From positions 1 to 13,021 of the forward strand of contig WRAA01000028.1 in the NCBI GenBank assembly GCA_009780445.1: a DNA stretch of 13,021 nt, read 5' to 3'. Under the pieces are notes generated by a model. It saw only the letters and a program-made list of their open reading frames with translations, did not search any database and was not told the origin of the DNA. The position numbers and the translations under genes are program-made. This document shows, piece after piece, positions 1 through 7,299 of this stretch (positions within the stretch are counted from its first letter, which is position 1; every line of letters starts with the position of its first letter). Source of the DNA: Defluviitaleaceae bacterium (GTDB lineage: Bacteria > Bacillota > Clostridia > Lachnospirales > WRAA01).

Positions 1-3000
1 CGGCGAAGGTGCTTCCCCTGCCCGCTTCGCTGGTCACGGCGATATGCCCGCCCATCATCTTCACCAGCGAGTTGGCGATGCTCATGCCAAGCCCGCTGCC
101 TTCTATGCCGCGGTTTTCCGCCACGTTAAAGCGTGTATACTCCGCGTCTGTGCCGAAGAGCTTCGCGATCTGCTCCTCGTTCATGCCCTGGCCTGTGTCG
201 GACACCTTGATGACCAGCATCGTGCTGTCGTCGTCTCCGCTGACTTCGCCCGGGGCAAAGCTTATGCGGACTTCGCCCTCCGTCGTATACTTAAACGCGT
301 TGGAAAGAATGTTGTTCAGCACCTGCTTGATGCGCAGTTCGTCCCCGATGAAGTATGCCGGCAGATTTTCGTCCGCCTCCAGCTTGAACTCTATACGCTT
401 GCTGCCGATGTACATCATGTTAAGCTGCACGGTGTCGGCGATAAGGCTGGCCATCTCGTACCGCGCCGGCAGAATCTCCATCTTCCCGGCTTCCACCTTC
501 GAGAGATCCAGTATGTCGTTGATGATGGTGAGCAGCAGACGCGAAGAATTGTAGATGCGCTGGAAGGCTTCTTCCGTCTCCCGGGGGTGGCCGCTCTTCT
601 GCAGTTCTATCTCCGTAATGCCAAGCACGGAGTTCATGGGCGTGCGCACTTCGTGGCTCATCCGCGCAAGGAACTGCGTCTTTGCCCTGTTCTCCTTCTC
701 CGCCTCGCGTTCCTTGGCCATAGCCAGCTTTATCGCGCGCAGATCCTGATTGTATCCCACGACGATATCCTCTTCGCCGCGCCGTATCCTCACATAGGTA
801 AGATCCACGGGCAGAAGCTCGCCGTTTGCGTCATGGTGCATCCACTCACTTGTCGACATTCCCTTCTTGAAGCACTCCGCCACAAGGGCGCGGGACTTCA
901 CAGCGGACAGCGTTCCGTCCGGCTGATACTCCGGCGAAAGGCTGTCGAACTTCTCGATATACTCCGATTCGCTCGAAAGGCCGAACATCTCGATAGCGGA
1001 TTTGTTGCACTCTATCAGCTGTAAATCCTTGTTCCAGATCTCGATGAAGATCGGCGCGGAGTCCAGGAACCTCTGCGTCTGTTCCCGCGCGTTGCGTTCC
1101 TGTTCAATGGCGGCCATCATCGGGCGCAGATCCGTCTGGAAGCACGCCAAAACCTGGTCTCCCTTGTACTCTACACGCACAATGGTTATCTCACACGGCA
1201 CAAGTTCGCCGTCAAGCCTGCGGTGCACAAACTTGAACTGATCGTACCCGGCCTCCATGGCTGTGTCCGCCAGCATGTGTATCATGTCGGGAACGGGAAT
1301 GTCGTCCGTCGTTGGGAAGATGTCGTAGAACCGCTCCACAACCTCTTCGCGGGACGAAAAGCCGAACAAGTCCATCGCGGCCTTGTTGAAGTCTATCGGC
1401 ACAAACTGCCACGTGCCCTCTTCCGACAAATATCCCTTTGTCATAAAGCAGGATATCGGGGTCGCGCCCATCATAAGGGTCGCGCGTTCGTCCGCCGCGT
1501 ATATCTTAGACAGCGCGTTCTTGATCTCGCGCACATCGTGGCTATAGCCCACTATGTTGAACTCGCCCTGCTTCACAATACGCACAAACTGGGATTCATA
1601 CGGAACAGGCTCGCCGCTTGCGGTAAGGTGGGTCCATTCAAAGCGCGAAAAACCTACGCTCATGGCAATGTTAAGCATATCTTCCAGCTTCTTGGCCGAA
1701 GATTCGCCGTCGGGCTGAAATTCACCCGAAAACTCCACAAATCTATCCTTGTAGTCCTCAAACGTAGCCACGCCGGACACATCCAGCATCTTCTGGTTGC
1801 AGTAGATCAGCTCAGAATCTTCATCCCATATCTCTATGCAGATGGGCGTATTGTCCATGATGATGCGTGTGAGTTCGTTTGCGTCCTGTTCCCTCTGCTG
1901 TGCCAGCTTCTCCACGGTGAGATCCCGCAGATACTCAACCACCAGGAAGTCGTCCTTATGCTTGACGCGCACCCATGTGGCTTCGGAAGGAAACAGGCTG
2001 CCGTCGGATCTCATGCTGACAAACTCGGCATAGGCGGAGCCGCTTTCAAAGGCTTCAGTGACATACCTGTCCAGCAAGTTCTTGGAGCAGGTTCCGTCGG
2101 GCTGGTACGCGGGCATTGTCTCCGTGGCCACGTCGCTGAAATTCAGCTTTGTGGGCAGCATGAACATTTTCAGGGCTTCCAGGTTGCAGTCAACCGTGGT
2201 CGAGTTTCTGTCGTACAGGCTGATGGCCAAGGGCGTGGCGTCCAGCATAAGCTTTATGCGTTCTTCCGCCTCACGCAATGCCCGAAGGTCCACGATGTAT
2301 CCCAGGATCATCTTCCGCGAGTTACGCATAACACGTATCAGGGTGATGTCCGTGGGAATGAACTCCCCGTCCAGAGTGCGGTGTGTGAACTCGAACCTGA
2401 CGCTGCCCTTCTCCAGAGCCTCCTGCATACACTTCAGAGCCTTCACTTCGGAAGGTGTTCCGCAGGGCTGGTATTCCGGCGAGAGCTTGAAGAAGTTGTC
2501 GAAGTATTCCTGCTTGCTCGACAGCTTGAACAGCTCCAAGATCTGCCTGTTGCAGTCCACCACCTGCAGATCCTCGTCCCACACGTCTATGGCAAACGGC
2601 GACATTTCAAGGAAGAGCCTGTTCATCTCGTTGGCCTCTGTCACCCTGCGGATGTTCTCGATCTCCTTGCGCTTATCCACCGTGTAGGCCGCGACCATCA
2701 TCTTCCCGCGGTGTGTGAACGGCACAAGCATAACTTCCGTCGGAATCGGCGTACCGGCCAAGGTCTGGTGGAGCCAGTCAAACTTGATTGTCGTGTTATT
2801 GTCCAGAGCCTCGTCAAGATATCTCCCCGCCAGCTCCGCCGACTTTGTTCCGCAGGGCTGAGACTCCGGCGACAACTGCCAGAAGGAGCGCACATACTGC
2901 TCCTTGTTGGCCAGCTCGAACATTTCCGACGCGTGTTCGCTGGTGAGCATCAGGTTCTTGTTGCTGTCCCATATGTTCATGACAAAGGGCGACGAGTCTA

Positions 3001-3964
3001 TGAACACCTTGTTGATCTCGTTGTCCTCTTGCTCTATGCTTGCCGAAATCTTGATCTTCCTGAGCATCTGCGAGATCCAGAACATCGACACAGATATGAA
3101 TACTATCGTAGCCACCAGGCTTAGCAGTGTCGGCAAGGTTCTCTCAAAAACGTACGCGGAAGGCACCTGGGTTATAACAAACCAGCCCGTGGAGTCTATC
3201 ACCGAGCCTATGTATACTATTCCGCCGCCTATGTACACGCCTTCGGCCCGTATGCTCTCAAACATTTGGGCATATCTGCCGCCGTCTATCTCATAGATGC
3301 TTTGGAACGTGAAATCTCCCTCAGGTTCAAAGTATGGGTTTACGTGGAACAAAACATTGCCGTAGTTGTCAACTATCGACGAAAATCCGTAGTACAGCGC
3401 GCCGTCCTGCGCAACATAGTCCGCCAACCTGTCAAATGGCAGGCTGAGAGCCACCACGCCCAGGCTGTCGTCATAGTTGCTTACGGTGCGCGCCGCGGCA
3501 AAGGCCAGGTTGCGTGTGGCCGTGCCCATGTACGGGTTTGAAAAGATCACCTGCCCCGGGCTTTCCGCCGCGGCTATGTACCACGGACGCGCCGGCGCGA
3601 AAACGTCCTCTTCTACCTCCCATTCGCCGCCAAATACGATCCTCCCGTCGGGAAAGCCCGCAAATGCCACCGATACGTCATACATTATATCAGCCAGCAG
3701 TCCGAAATACTCCCGCATCCCGTCCTCGCTGATCTGAATTTCGCGCATTATCATCGCGTTGTTCTCTGTTTGTGTGCTTTTCCTGCCGAGCCAGCCTTCC
3801 ATGCGATTGATAAGGGCGCGGTTCTGCTGCTGCATTGTGTTGATGCTCTCGTTGTAGAATGCAAAGTACGACGTTATCCCGGTAACAACGGCAAAGCCAA
3901 CAAGACCCAGCACCACAAGTATAAATATGGGAGTACCCACGCTACGTTTTGTCCGGCCGAACAT
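1..3964 (-). CDS. Multi-PAS membrane sensor histidine kinase, C-terminus cut by window edge
   Basis: Two-component sensor kinase, at least 1321 residues, open to the left edge. The ATG at 3964 follows an AGGA ribosome site 9 nt upstream. Residues 9-30 form a membrane anchor. Residues about 31-274 are extracytoplasmic and carry RPWY (126-129), as in dCache ligand-binding domains. A second membrane helix lies near 276-298. Six PAS-type modules begin near 319, 449, 568, 695, 825 and 965. Five of them share a QP[CD]G motif, with Gln at 369, 499, 621, 750 and 1014. HisKA follows, with FLARMSHEVRTPMN and phospho-acceptor His1104. The HATPase has an N box (QVLNNILSNAFKYT), DTGQGM and GLGMSI, and is almost complete at the edge. 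A C-terminal receiver domain is possible but not visible. No response regulator gene is in view. The kinase family is certain; the signal sensed is unknown. Confidence 0.95.
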   Translation of the reverse strand, partial: MFGRTKRSVGTPIFILVVLGLVGFAVVTGITSYFAFYNESINTMQQQNRALINRMEGWLGRKSTQTENNAMIMREIQISEDGMREYFGLLADIMYDVSVAFAGFPDGRIVFGGEWEVEEDVFAPARPWYIAAAESPGQVIFSNPYMGTATRNLAFAAARTVSNYDDSLGVVALSLPFDRLADYVAQDGALYYGFSSIVDNYGNVLFHVNPYFEPEGDFTFQSIYEIDGGRYAQMFESIRAEGVYIGGGIVYIGSVIDSTGWFVITQVPSAYVFERTLPTLLSLVATIVFISVSMFWISQMLRKIKISASIEQEDNEINKVFIDSSPFVMNIWDSNKNLMLTSEHASEMFELANKEQYVRSFWQLSPESQPCGTKSAELAGRYLDEALDNNTTIKFDWLHQTLAGTPIPTEVMLVPFTHRGKMMVAAYTVDKRKEIENIRRVTEANEMNRLFLEMSPFAIDVWDEDLQVVDCNRQILELFKLSSKQEYFDNFFKLSPEYQPCGTPSEVKALKCMQEALEKGSVRFEFTHRTLDGEFIPTDITLIRVMRNSRKMILGYIVDLRALREAEERIKLMLDATPLAISLYDRNSTTVDCNLEALKMFMLPTKLNFSDVATETMPAYQPDGTCSKNLLDRYVTEAFESGSAYAEFVSMRSDGSLFPSEATWVRVKHKDDFLVVEYLRDLTVEKLAQQREQDANELTRIIMDNTPICIEIWDEDSELIYCNQKMLDVSGVATFEDYKDRFVEFSGEFQPDGESSAKKLEDMLNIAMSVGFSRFEWTHLTASGEPVPYESQFVRIVKQGEFNIVGYSHDVREIKNALSKIYAADERATLMMGATPISCFMTKGYLSEEGTWQFVPIDFNKAAMDLFGFSSREEVVERFYDIFPTTDDIPVPDMIHMLADTAMEAGYDQFKFVHRRLDGELVPCEITIVRVEYKGDQVLACFQTDLRPMMAAIEQERNAREQTQRFLDSAPIFIEIWNKDLQLIECNKSAIEMFGLSSESEYIEKFDSLSPEYQPDGTLSAVKSRALVAECFKKGMSTSEWMHHDANGELLPVDLTYVRIRRGEEDIVVGYNQDLRAIKLAMAKEREAEKENRAKTQFLARMSHEVRTPMNSVLGITEIELQKSGHPRETEEAFQRIYNSSRLLLTIINDILDLSKVEAGKMEILPARYEMASLIADTVQLNMMYIGSKRIEFKLEADENLPAYFIGDELRIKQVLNNILSNAFKYTTEGEVRISFAPGEVSGDDDSTMLVIKVSDTGQGMNEEQIAKLFGTDAEYTRFNVAENRGIEGSGLGMSIANSLVKMMGGHIAVTSEAGRGSTFA

Positions 3965-4012
3965 ATTTACACATCCTCATATTGTCTACACACTGCAGCC
4001 TGGATTCAATTC

Positions 4013-4041
4013 ATTGTACATCACGAGAGCACTTTTTTCAA
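4013..4041 (-). promoter_or_regulatory. Sigma-A-type promoter of the sensor kinase gene
   Basis: Read on the minus strand, a -35 box TTGAAA (4041-4036) is separated by exactly 17 nt from a -10 box TACAAT (4018-4013). Each box matches the consensus at 5 of 6 positions. The implied transcript start, near 4006, leaves a leader of about 40 nt before the kinase ATG at 3964. The interval 3965-4078 holds this promoter and no convincing terminator for the upstream gene, so readthrough from the copA side is also possible. Confidence 0.7.
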
Positions 4042-4078
4042 GAGAAATTTTTGGATATCAACGCGCAAACAGCCTATT

Positions 4079-4384
4079 TTAGCGTCTTTTGCAGTTGACC
4101 TTCCTTTTATGGAAGGCGGATGGAACAAGGCGGTAGGCCTCCTTGTTGTCTTGCGTTGTATAGCGCGTGGCGATGCGGGTCTTACAGCCCGGGCAGAACA
4201 CCGCGCCGTGATACTGCGCAAAGTCGACACAGCCGTCGATGATACGGTCATTATACATCTTTACGAAGTTACTCTCGCCCACCTTTTGATAATGCGCGAT
4301 AAAATGCTTGCAAACCGCGCAGACAACCATCAGGATATGGCTGCCCTTTACCTTCCTGCAATTCGGATTCACAAACGTCTGCAT
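4079..4384 (-). CDS. Small cysteine-rich protein with two CxxC pairs, putative zinc ribbon
   Basis: A 101-residue, probably cytosolic protein of unknown function; I do not recognise a named family. Two CxxC pairs, Cys22/Cys25 (CAVC) and Cys64/Cys67 (CPGC), are 38 residues apart, as expected for a four-cysteine metal-binding ribbon. Additional cysteines are at 9, 52 and 98, and the C-terminus is basic (KRKVNCKRR). There is no signal peptide or membrane segment. The ATG at 4384 lies 8 nt after the copA stop, and the only nearby ribosome-site-like sequence (AGG) overlaps that stop codon, so translation is probably coupled to copA. An internal ATG at Met19 is possible but has no well-placed ribosome site. 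Context suggests a metal-linked role, but structural zinc is equally likely; this is inference only. Confidence 0.75.
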   Translation of the reverse strand: MQTFVNPNCRKVKGSHILMVVCAVCKHFIAHYQKVGESNFVKMYNDRIIDGCVDFAQYHGAVFCPGCKTRIATRYTTQDNKEAYRLVPSAFHKRKVNCKRR

Positions 4385-4392
4385 ACTCGTAC

Positions 4393-6615
4393 CTAAATCT
4401 TACGCAGGGTCAGGCAGTTCAGCACCACCGAAACCGAGCTGAACGCCATGGCCGCGCCCGCGATCACGGGGCTTAGCATACCCAGAGCCGCAAAGGGAAT
4501 GGCCACCGCGTTGTAGACAAACGCCCAGAACAGGTTCTGGCGGATCTTACGCATCGTCTTGGCGGAAAGCCGTATGGACATCGGCACCATCATCAGGTCT
4601 CCGTTAAGCAGGGTAATGTCGGAGGATTCCACCGCCACGTCGGTGCCTGTACTCATGGCCAGGCCAACGTCGGCGGCCACAAGAGCCGGCGCGTCATTTA
4701 CGCCGTCGCCGACCATCGCCACCACCTTGCCCGCCGCGCGCAGCTTCTCAACCTCTTCGACCTTGTTGGCCGGCAGAACTTCGGCGATAACCTTGGAAAT
4801 GCCGACCTGCCGCGCAATGGCCGCGGCCGCCCGCGCGTTGTCCCCCGTCAGCATGTACACATCAATGCCCATGCCGATCAAGGCCTCCACCGCCCCGCGC
4901 GACGTTTCCTTTTCCGTGTCGGACACAGCCAGGATGCCGCAAAGCTTGCCGTCCGCCACCACCAGCATCGCGGTCTTGCCCGCGCCCTCAAGCTCTTGCA
5001 GATCCGCCTCCGATGCGGATATGTCCGCGCCCGGTTCCTCCGCCAGCTTCCTTGTGCCGATGTAGACTTCGCGCCCGTCCGCCTTGGCGTACACGCCCTT
5101 GCCCGGCAGAGAGGCAAACTCCTCGGGATCGGGAATGTCCGCGCCTACGTTGTTTGCCGCAAAGGCATACACAGCCTGCCCCAGCGGATGCTCCGACATC
5201 TTCTCCGCAATGGCGCAGAGCCGCAGCATCTCGCCCTTCGGCATGTCTCCCGGTGCGATAACGTCCGTCACGTCAGGCTTGCCGCGGGTGACGGTGCCTG
5301 TTTTGTCGAACACCACCGCGTCCACCTCGTGGGCGCGCTCCAGAGCTTCGCCGCCCTTGATGAGTATGCCGTGCTGCGCGCCCAGCCCCGTGCCGACCAT
5401 TATCGCCGTGGGCGTGGCCAGCCCCAGGGCGCAGGGGCAGGCGATCACAAGCACGGCCACGGCATAGATAACGGCCGCCGCAACGTCACCCGTAGCCAGC
5501 ACCCAGCCCGCGAACGTAACCAAGGCCACGGCAATAGCCGCCGGCACAAACACGTTGCACAGCTTATCCACGACCTTCTGTATGGGCGCCTTGCTGCCCT
5601 GCGCTTCCTCCACAAGGCGCACTATCTGCGCGAGCGCGGTGTCGTCGCCTATACGCACGGCCTTCATGGTGAAGCTGCCGAACCTGTTGATCGTAGCACC
5701 GATGGCCGTGTCGCCCACGGCCTTGTCAACCGGCAGGGACTCCCCCGTCAGCATGGATTCGTCAACGGAGGAACTCCCCCAAGTTATCACGCCGTCCACA
5801 GGCACAGCTTCCCCCGGGCGCACGTGAATGATGTCGCCCACGGCGACCTGCTCCACAGGGATGTCCACAACCTCGCCGCCGCGCTCCACCCGCGCCGTCT
5901 TTGGCGAAAGGCCGAGAAGCTTCTTGATTGCGGACGTGGTTCTGTTACGGGCTGTGCGCTCGAAGTACTTACCCAGCAGCACCAACGTGATTATAACCGC
6001 GCTGACCTCGAAGTACAGATCGGGCATGGCGGCGTATCCCGCGTGCGGCGCGAAGAACCCGTTGTACACGCTAAGCGCGAAGGCCGCCGTAGTACCCTTG
6101 GCGACAAGCAAGTCCATATTAGCCGCGCCGTTGCGCAGAGACTTATAACCGTTTATGTAGAACCTTCGCCCCACGTAGAACTGCACGGGCGCAGTGAGGG
6201 TCAGCTGGAGCCAGGGATTGTGCAGGGCAACCGCAAGCCCGTGCAAGGCCGCGTGTGCCGCGTGCAAGCCGCTCACGTCCAGCAGCATCCCCAGTACCAT
6301 GGGCGCGGAAAGAACCGCCGCCAGGACCAGCTCCGCTGTCAGAGCCTGTGTGTCCTTGCGCTGTGCCAACTCCTGCTGTTCCTGTTCCTCCTTGCGCGAA
6401 ACCTTCCTCCGCGCCCCGAAGCCCATGCCGCCGATAACCGCCAGCACGTCCTCCAGCCCTATCACGCCGCTGTCGAAGCAAACCGTGGCCTCTTCGACAG
6501 TCAGGTTCACGCTAACGAAACTTACCCCGTCTGTCGCGCGGAGCTTGCGCTCCACACCGCCGGAGCAAGCGGAACAGCTCATCCCCGTAATCCTTATCCG
6601 TTCGGTAGTCTGCAT
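4393..6615 (-). CDS. copA: Copper-translocating P-type ATPase (P1B-1 type)
   Basis: A 740-residue inner-membrane ATPase that exports Cu(I). One N-terminal heavy-metal domain carries GMSCSAC (Cys14, Cys17). The P-type hallmarks are all present: TGES from residue 290, the CPC transport site (393-395), the DKTGT phosphorylation site (Asp437), the SEHPLG nucleotide-domain motif (His476) and GDGVNDAP (636-643). Tyr701-Asn702 and the MAFSS motif (723-727) in the last helices match the Cu(I) signature of P1B-1 ATPases, so copper or silver is a more likely substrate than zinc or cadmium. Length is normal for the family with a single metal domain. The ATG at 6615 follows an AGGGGA ribosome site. It lies between the His-rich gene and the CxxC gene on the same strand. 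No copper chaperone or copper repressor is in the window. Confidence 0.96.
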   Translation of the reverse strand: MQTTERIRITGMSCSACSGGVERKLRATDGVSFVSVNLTVEEATVCFDSGVIGLEDVLAVIGGMGFGARRKVSRKEEQEQQELAQRKDTQALTAELVLAAVLSAPMVLGMLLDVSGLHAAHAALHGLAVALHNPWLQLTLTAPVQFYVGRRFYINGYKSLRNGAANMDLLVAKGTTAAFALSVYNGFFAPHAGYAAMPDLYFEVSAVIITLVLLGKYFERTARNRTTSAIKKLLGLSPKTARVERGGEVVDIPVEQVAVGDIIHVRPGEAVPVDGVITWGSSSVDESMLTGESLPVDKAVGDTAIGATINRFGSFTMKAVRIGDDTALAQIVRLVEEAQGSKAPIQKVVDKLCNVFVPAAIAVALVTFAGWVLATGDVAAAVIYAVAVLVIACPCALGLATPTAIMVGTGLGAQHGILIKGGEALERAHEVDAVVFDKTGTVTRGKPDVTDVIAPGDMPKGEMLRLCAIAEKMSEHPLGQAVYAFAANNVGADIPDPEEFASLPGKGVYAKADGREVYIGTRKLAEEPGADISASEADLQELEGAGKTAMLVVADGKLCGILAVSDTEKETSRGAVEALIGMGIDVYMLTGDNARAAAAIARQVGISKVIAEVLPANKVEEVEKLRAAGKVVAMVGDGVNDAPALVAADVGLAMSTGTDVAVESSDITLLNGDLMMVPMSIRLSAKTMRKIRQNLFWAFVYNAVAIPFAALGMLSPVIAGAAMAFSSVSVVLNCLTLRKI

Positions 6616-6633
6616 CTTATCCCCTGTTATACA

Positions 6634-6654
6634 GCCCCCGCAAGCAGCGGGGGC
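6634..6654 (-). repeat. Strong GC hairpin between the His-rich gene and copA
   Basis: A perfect 8-bp inverted repeat, GCCCCCGC and GCGGGGGC, with a 5-nt loop fills much of the 54-nt gap before copA. On the minus strand the stem is followed by TGTATAAC rather than a T run, so it is not a classical intrinsic terminator. It could act as a weak terminator, an attenuator or an mRNA-stabilising processing site. C-run and G-run half-sites also resemble DNA operators of CsoR-type copper repressors, but no such regulator is visible here. Confidence 0.6.
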
Positions 6655-6669
6655 ATCAATGTCGTTAAG

Positions 6670-7236
6670 TTAGAATCTGCCGGAGCATGTAAACGAGCGC
6701 ACGGCGCGCAGATCGAACCCTGTGTAGATCCAGCCGAAACGCCCCCACCTGTAGCCCGCAACGGAACGCGGCCCGACAAATGTGGGGAACATCCAGAAGC
6801 CGTGGCCGGAGATCAGCCATATATATGTGAAGCTGTGCATACAACGCGAGATCGCCCGGGCATCCAACGACCTGAACGCGGCCGACTCCTGCGGGATAAA
6901 CGGCGGCGGCGAACCCGGCGGCTGTCTGTGGCCGTGCCCCGGAAACTGCGAGCCGGGCGGCACTACACCCGGAGGACGCTGGCCCGGGCCGGACGGCGGA
7001 ATCCACGGCGGCACCACACCCGGCAAGTGCTGACCGGAGCCGTGACCCGGGCCGTGTCCGGAACCGTGGCCGTGGCCATGACCCGGGCCGTGTCCGGGCA
7101 TCCGCATAGAGGCCACCGCCACCTCCTCCGTCTCGGCGGCATCAGCCGTGGCGGCGGCCTCTCCAAGCATTGTCAGCGGCCGGGCGGCCTCCCCGGCAAA
7201 CACTTCATACGAAGGATCTGAATCGTATGGATACAT
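6670..7236 (-). CDS. His/Gly/Pro-rich protein with conserved-looking aromatic C-terminal domain
   Basis: A 188-residue protein that I cannot assign to a named family. I chose the ATG at 7236 because AGGGAG ends 8 nt upstream; a GTG three codons earlier abuts that ribosome site. Residues 1-46 are acidic and alanine-rich. Residues 47-68 are a run of GH and PGHG units. Residues 71-115 are Pro/Gly-rich, with PGVVPP twice (72-77 and 89-94) and another GHGH at 100-103. Residues 134-188 form a compact aromatic domain with FTYIWL, FWMFPTFVG, GYRW, GWIYTGFDLR and a terminal SFTC. There are eleven histidines and two cysteines (132, 184). No signal peptide or membrane helix is evident, so it is probably cytosolic. 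The histidine run and the copA neighbour suggest metal binding (inference). A spore- or surface-assembly protein is an alternative, since Gly/Pro-rich linkers occur in such proteins. Confidence 0.8.
   Translation of the reverse strand: MYPYDSDPSYEVFAGEAARPLTMLGEAAATADAAETEEVAVASMRMPGHGPGHGHGHGSGHGPGHGSGQHLPGVVPPWIPPSGPGQRPPGVVPPGSQFPGHGHRQPPGSPPPFIPQESAAFRSLDARAISRCMHSFTYIWLISGHGFWMFPTFVGPRSVAGYRWGRFGWIYTGFDLRAVRSFTCSGRF
7043..7097. repeat. 19-bp direct repeat encoding the Gly-His run
   Basis: The 19-mer TGACCCGGGCCGTGTCCGG occurs perfectly at 7043-7061 and 7079-7097, 36 bp apart. On the coding strand each copy specifies a Pro-Gly-His-Gly-Pro-Gly-His stretch. The perfect nucleotide identity implies recent tandem duplication or slippage, so the number of His units may vary between strains. 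Confidence 0.85.
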
Positions 7237-7258
7237 CAACTTCACTCCCTAATTTCTA

Positions 7259-7287
7259 AGTATTGCACTATATGCCAATACTATGAA
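7259..7287 (-). promoter_or_regulatory. Putative promoter with overlapping 7-bp inverted-repeat operator
   Basis: A perfect inverted repeat, AGTATTG and CAATACT, lies at 7259-7265 and 7276-7282 with a 10-nt spacer, just upstream of the His-rich gene. On the minus strand a weak promoter can be drawn as TTCATA (7287-7282), 17 nt, AATACT (7264-7259). The dyad would then cover the spacer and the -10 box, which is where a dimeric repressor or a MerR-type regulator would bind. The transcript start would be about 16 nt before the ATG at 7236. Each promoter box matches consensus at only 4 of 6 positions, so the assignment is tentative. Confidence 0.45.
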
Positions 7288-7299
7288 TTTAGGGCGTGT

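Noticed and set aside
1223..3124. Long plus-strand open frame of about 633 codons
   Set aside because: It lies wholly antisense to the sensor kinase, whose minus-strand frame gives dCache, PAS, HisKA and HATPase motifs. The plus-strand translation is His/Arg/Val-rich without any recognisable domain, as expected from mirrored high-GC codons.
6616..6640. Possible CopY-type copper box near CTGTTATACAG
   Set aside because: The TACAnnTGTA core is not present, the dyad is imperfect, and the site overlaps the copA ribosome-binding region.
4996..7221. Long plus-strand open frame of about 741 codons
   Set aside because: Antisense to copA and the His-rich gene. The minus strand contains the full set of P-type ATPase motifs, while the plus frame is Arg/His-rich and featureless.
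7237..7245. GTG start at 7245 for the His-rich protein
   Set aside because: The AGGGAG ribosome site directly abuts this GTG, while it lies 8 nt before the ATG at 7236.
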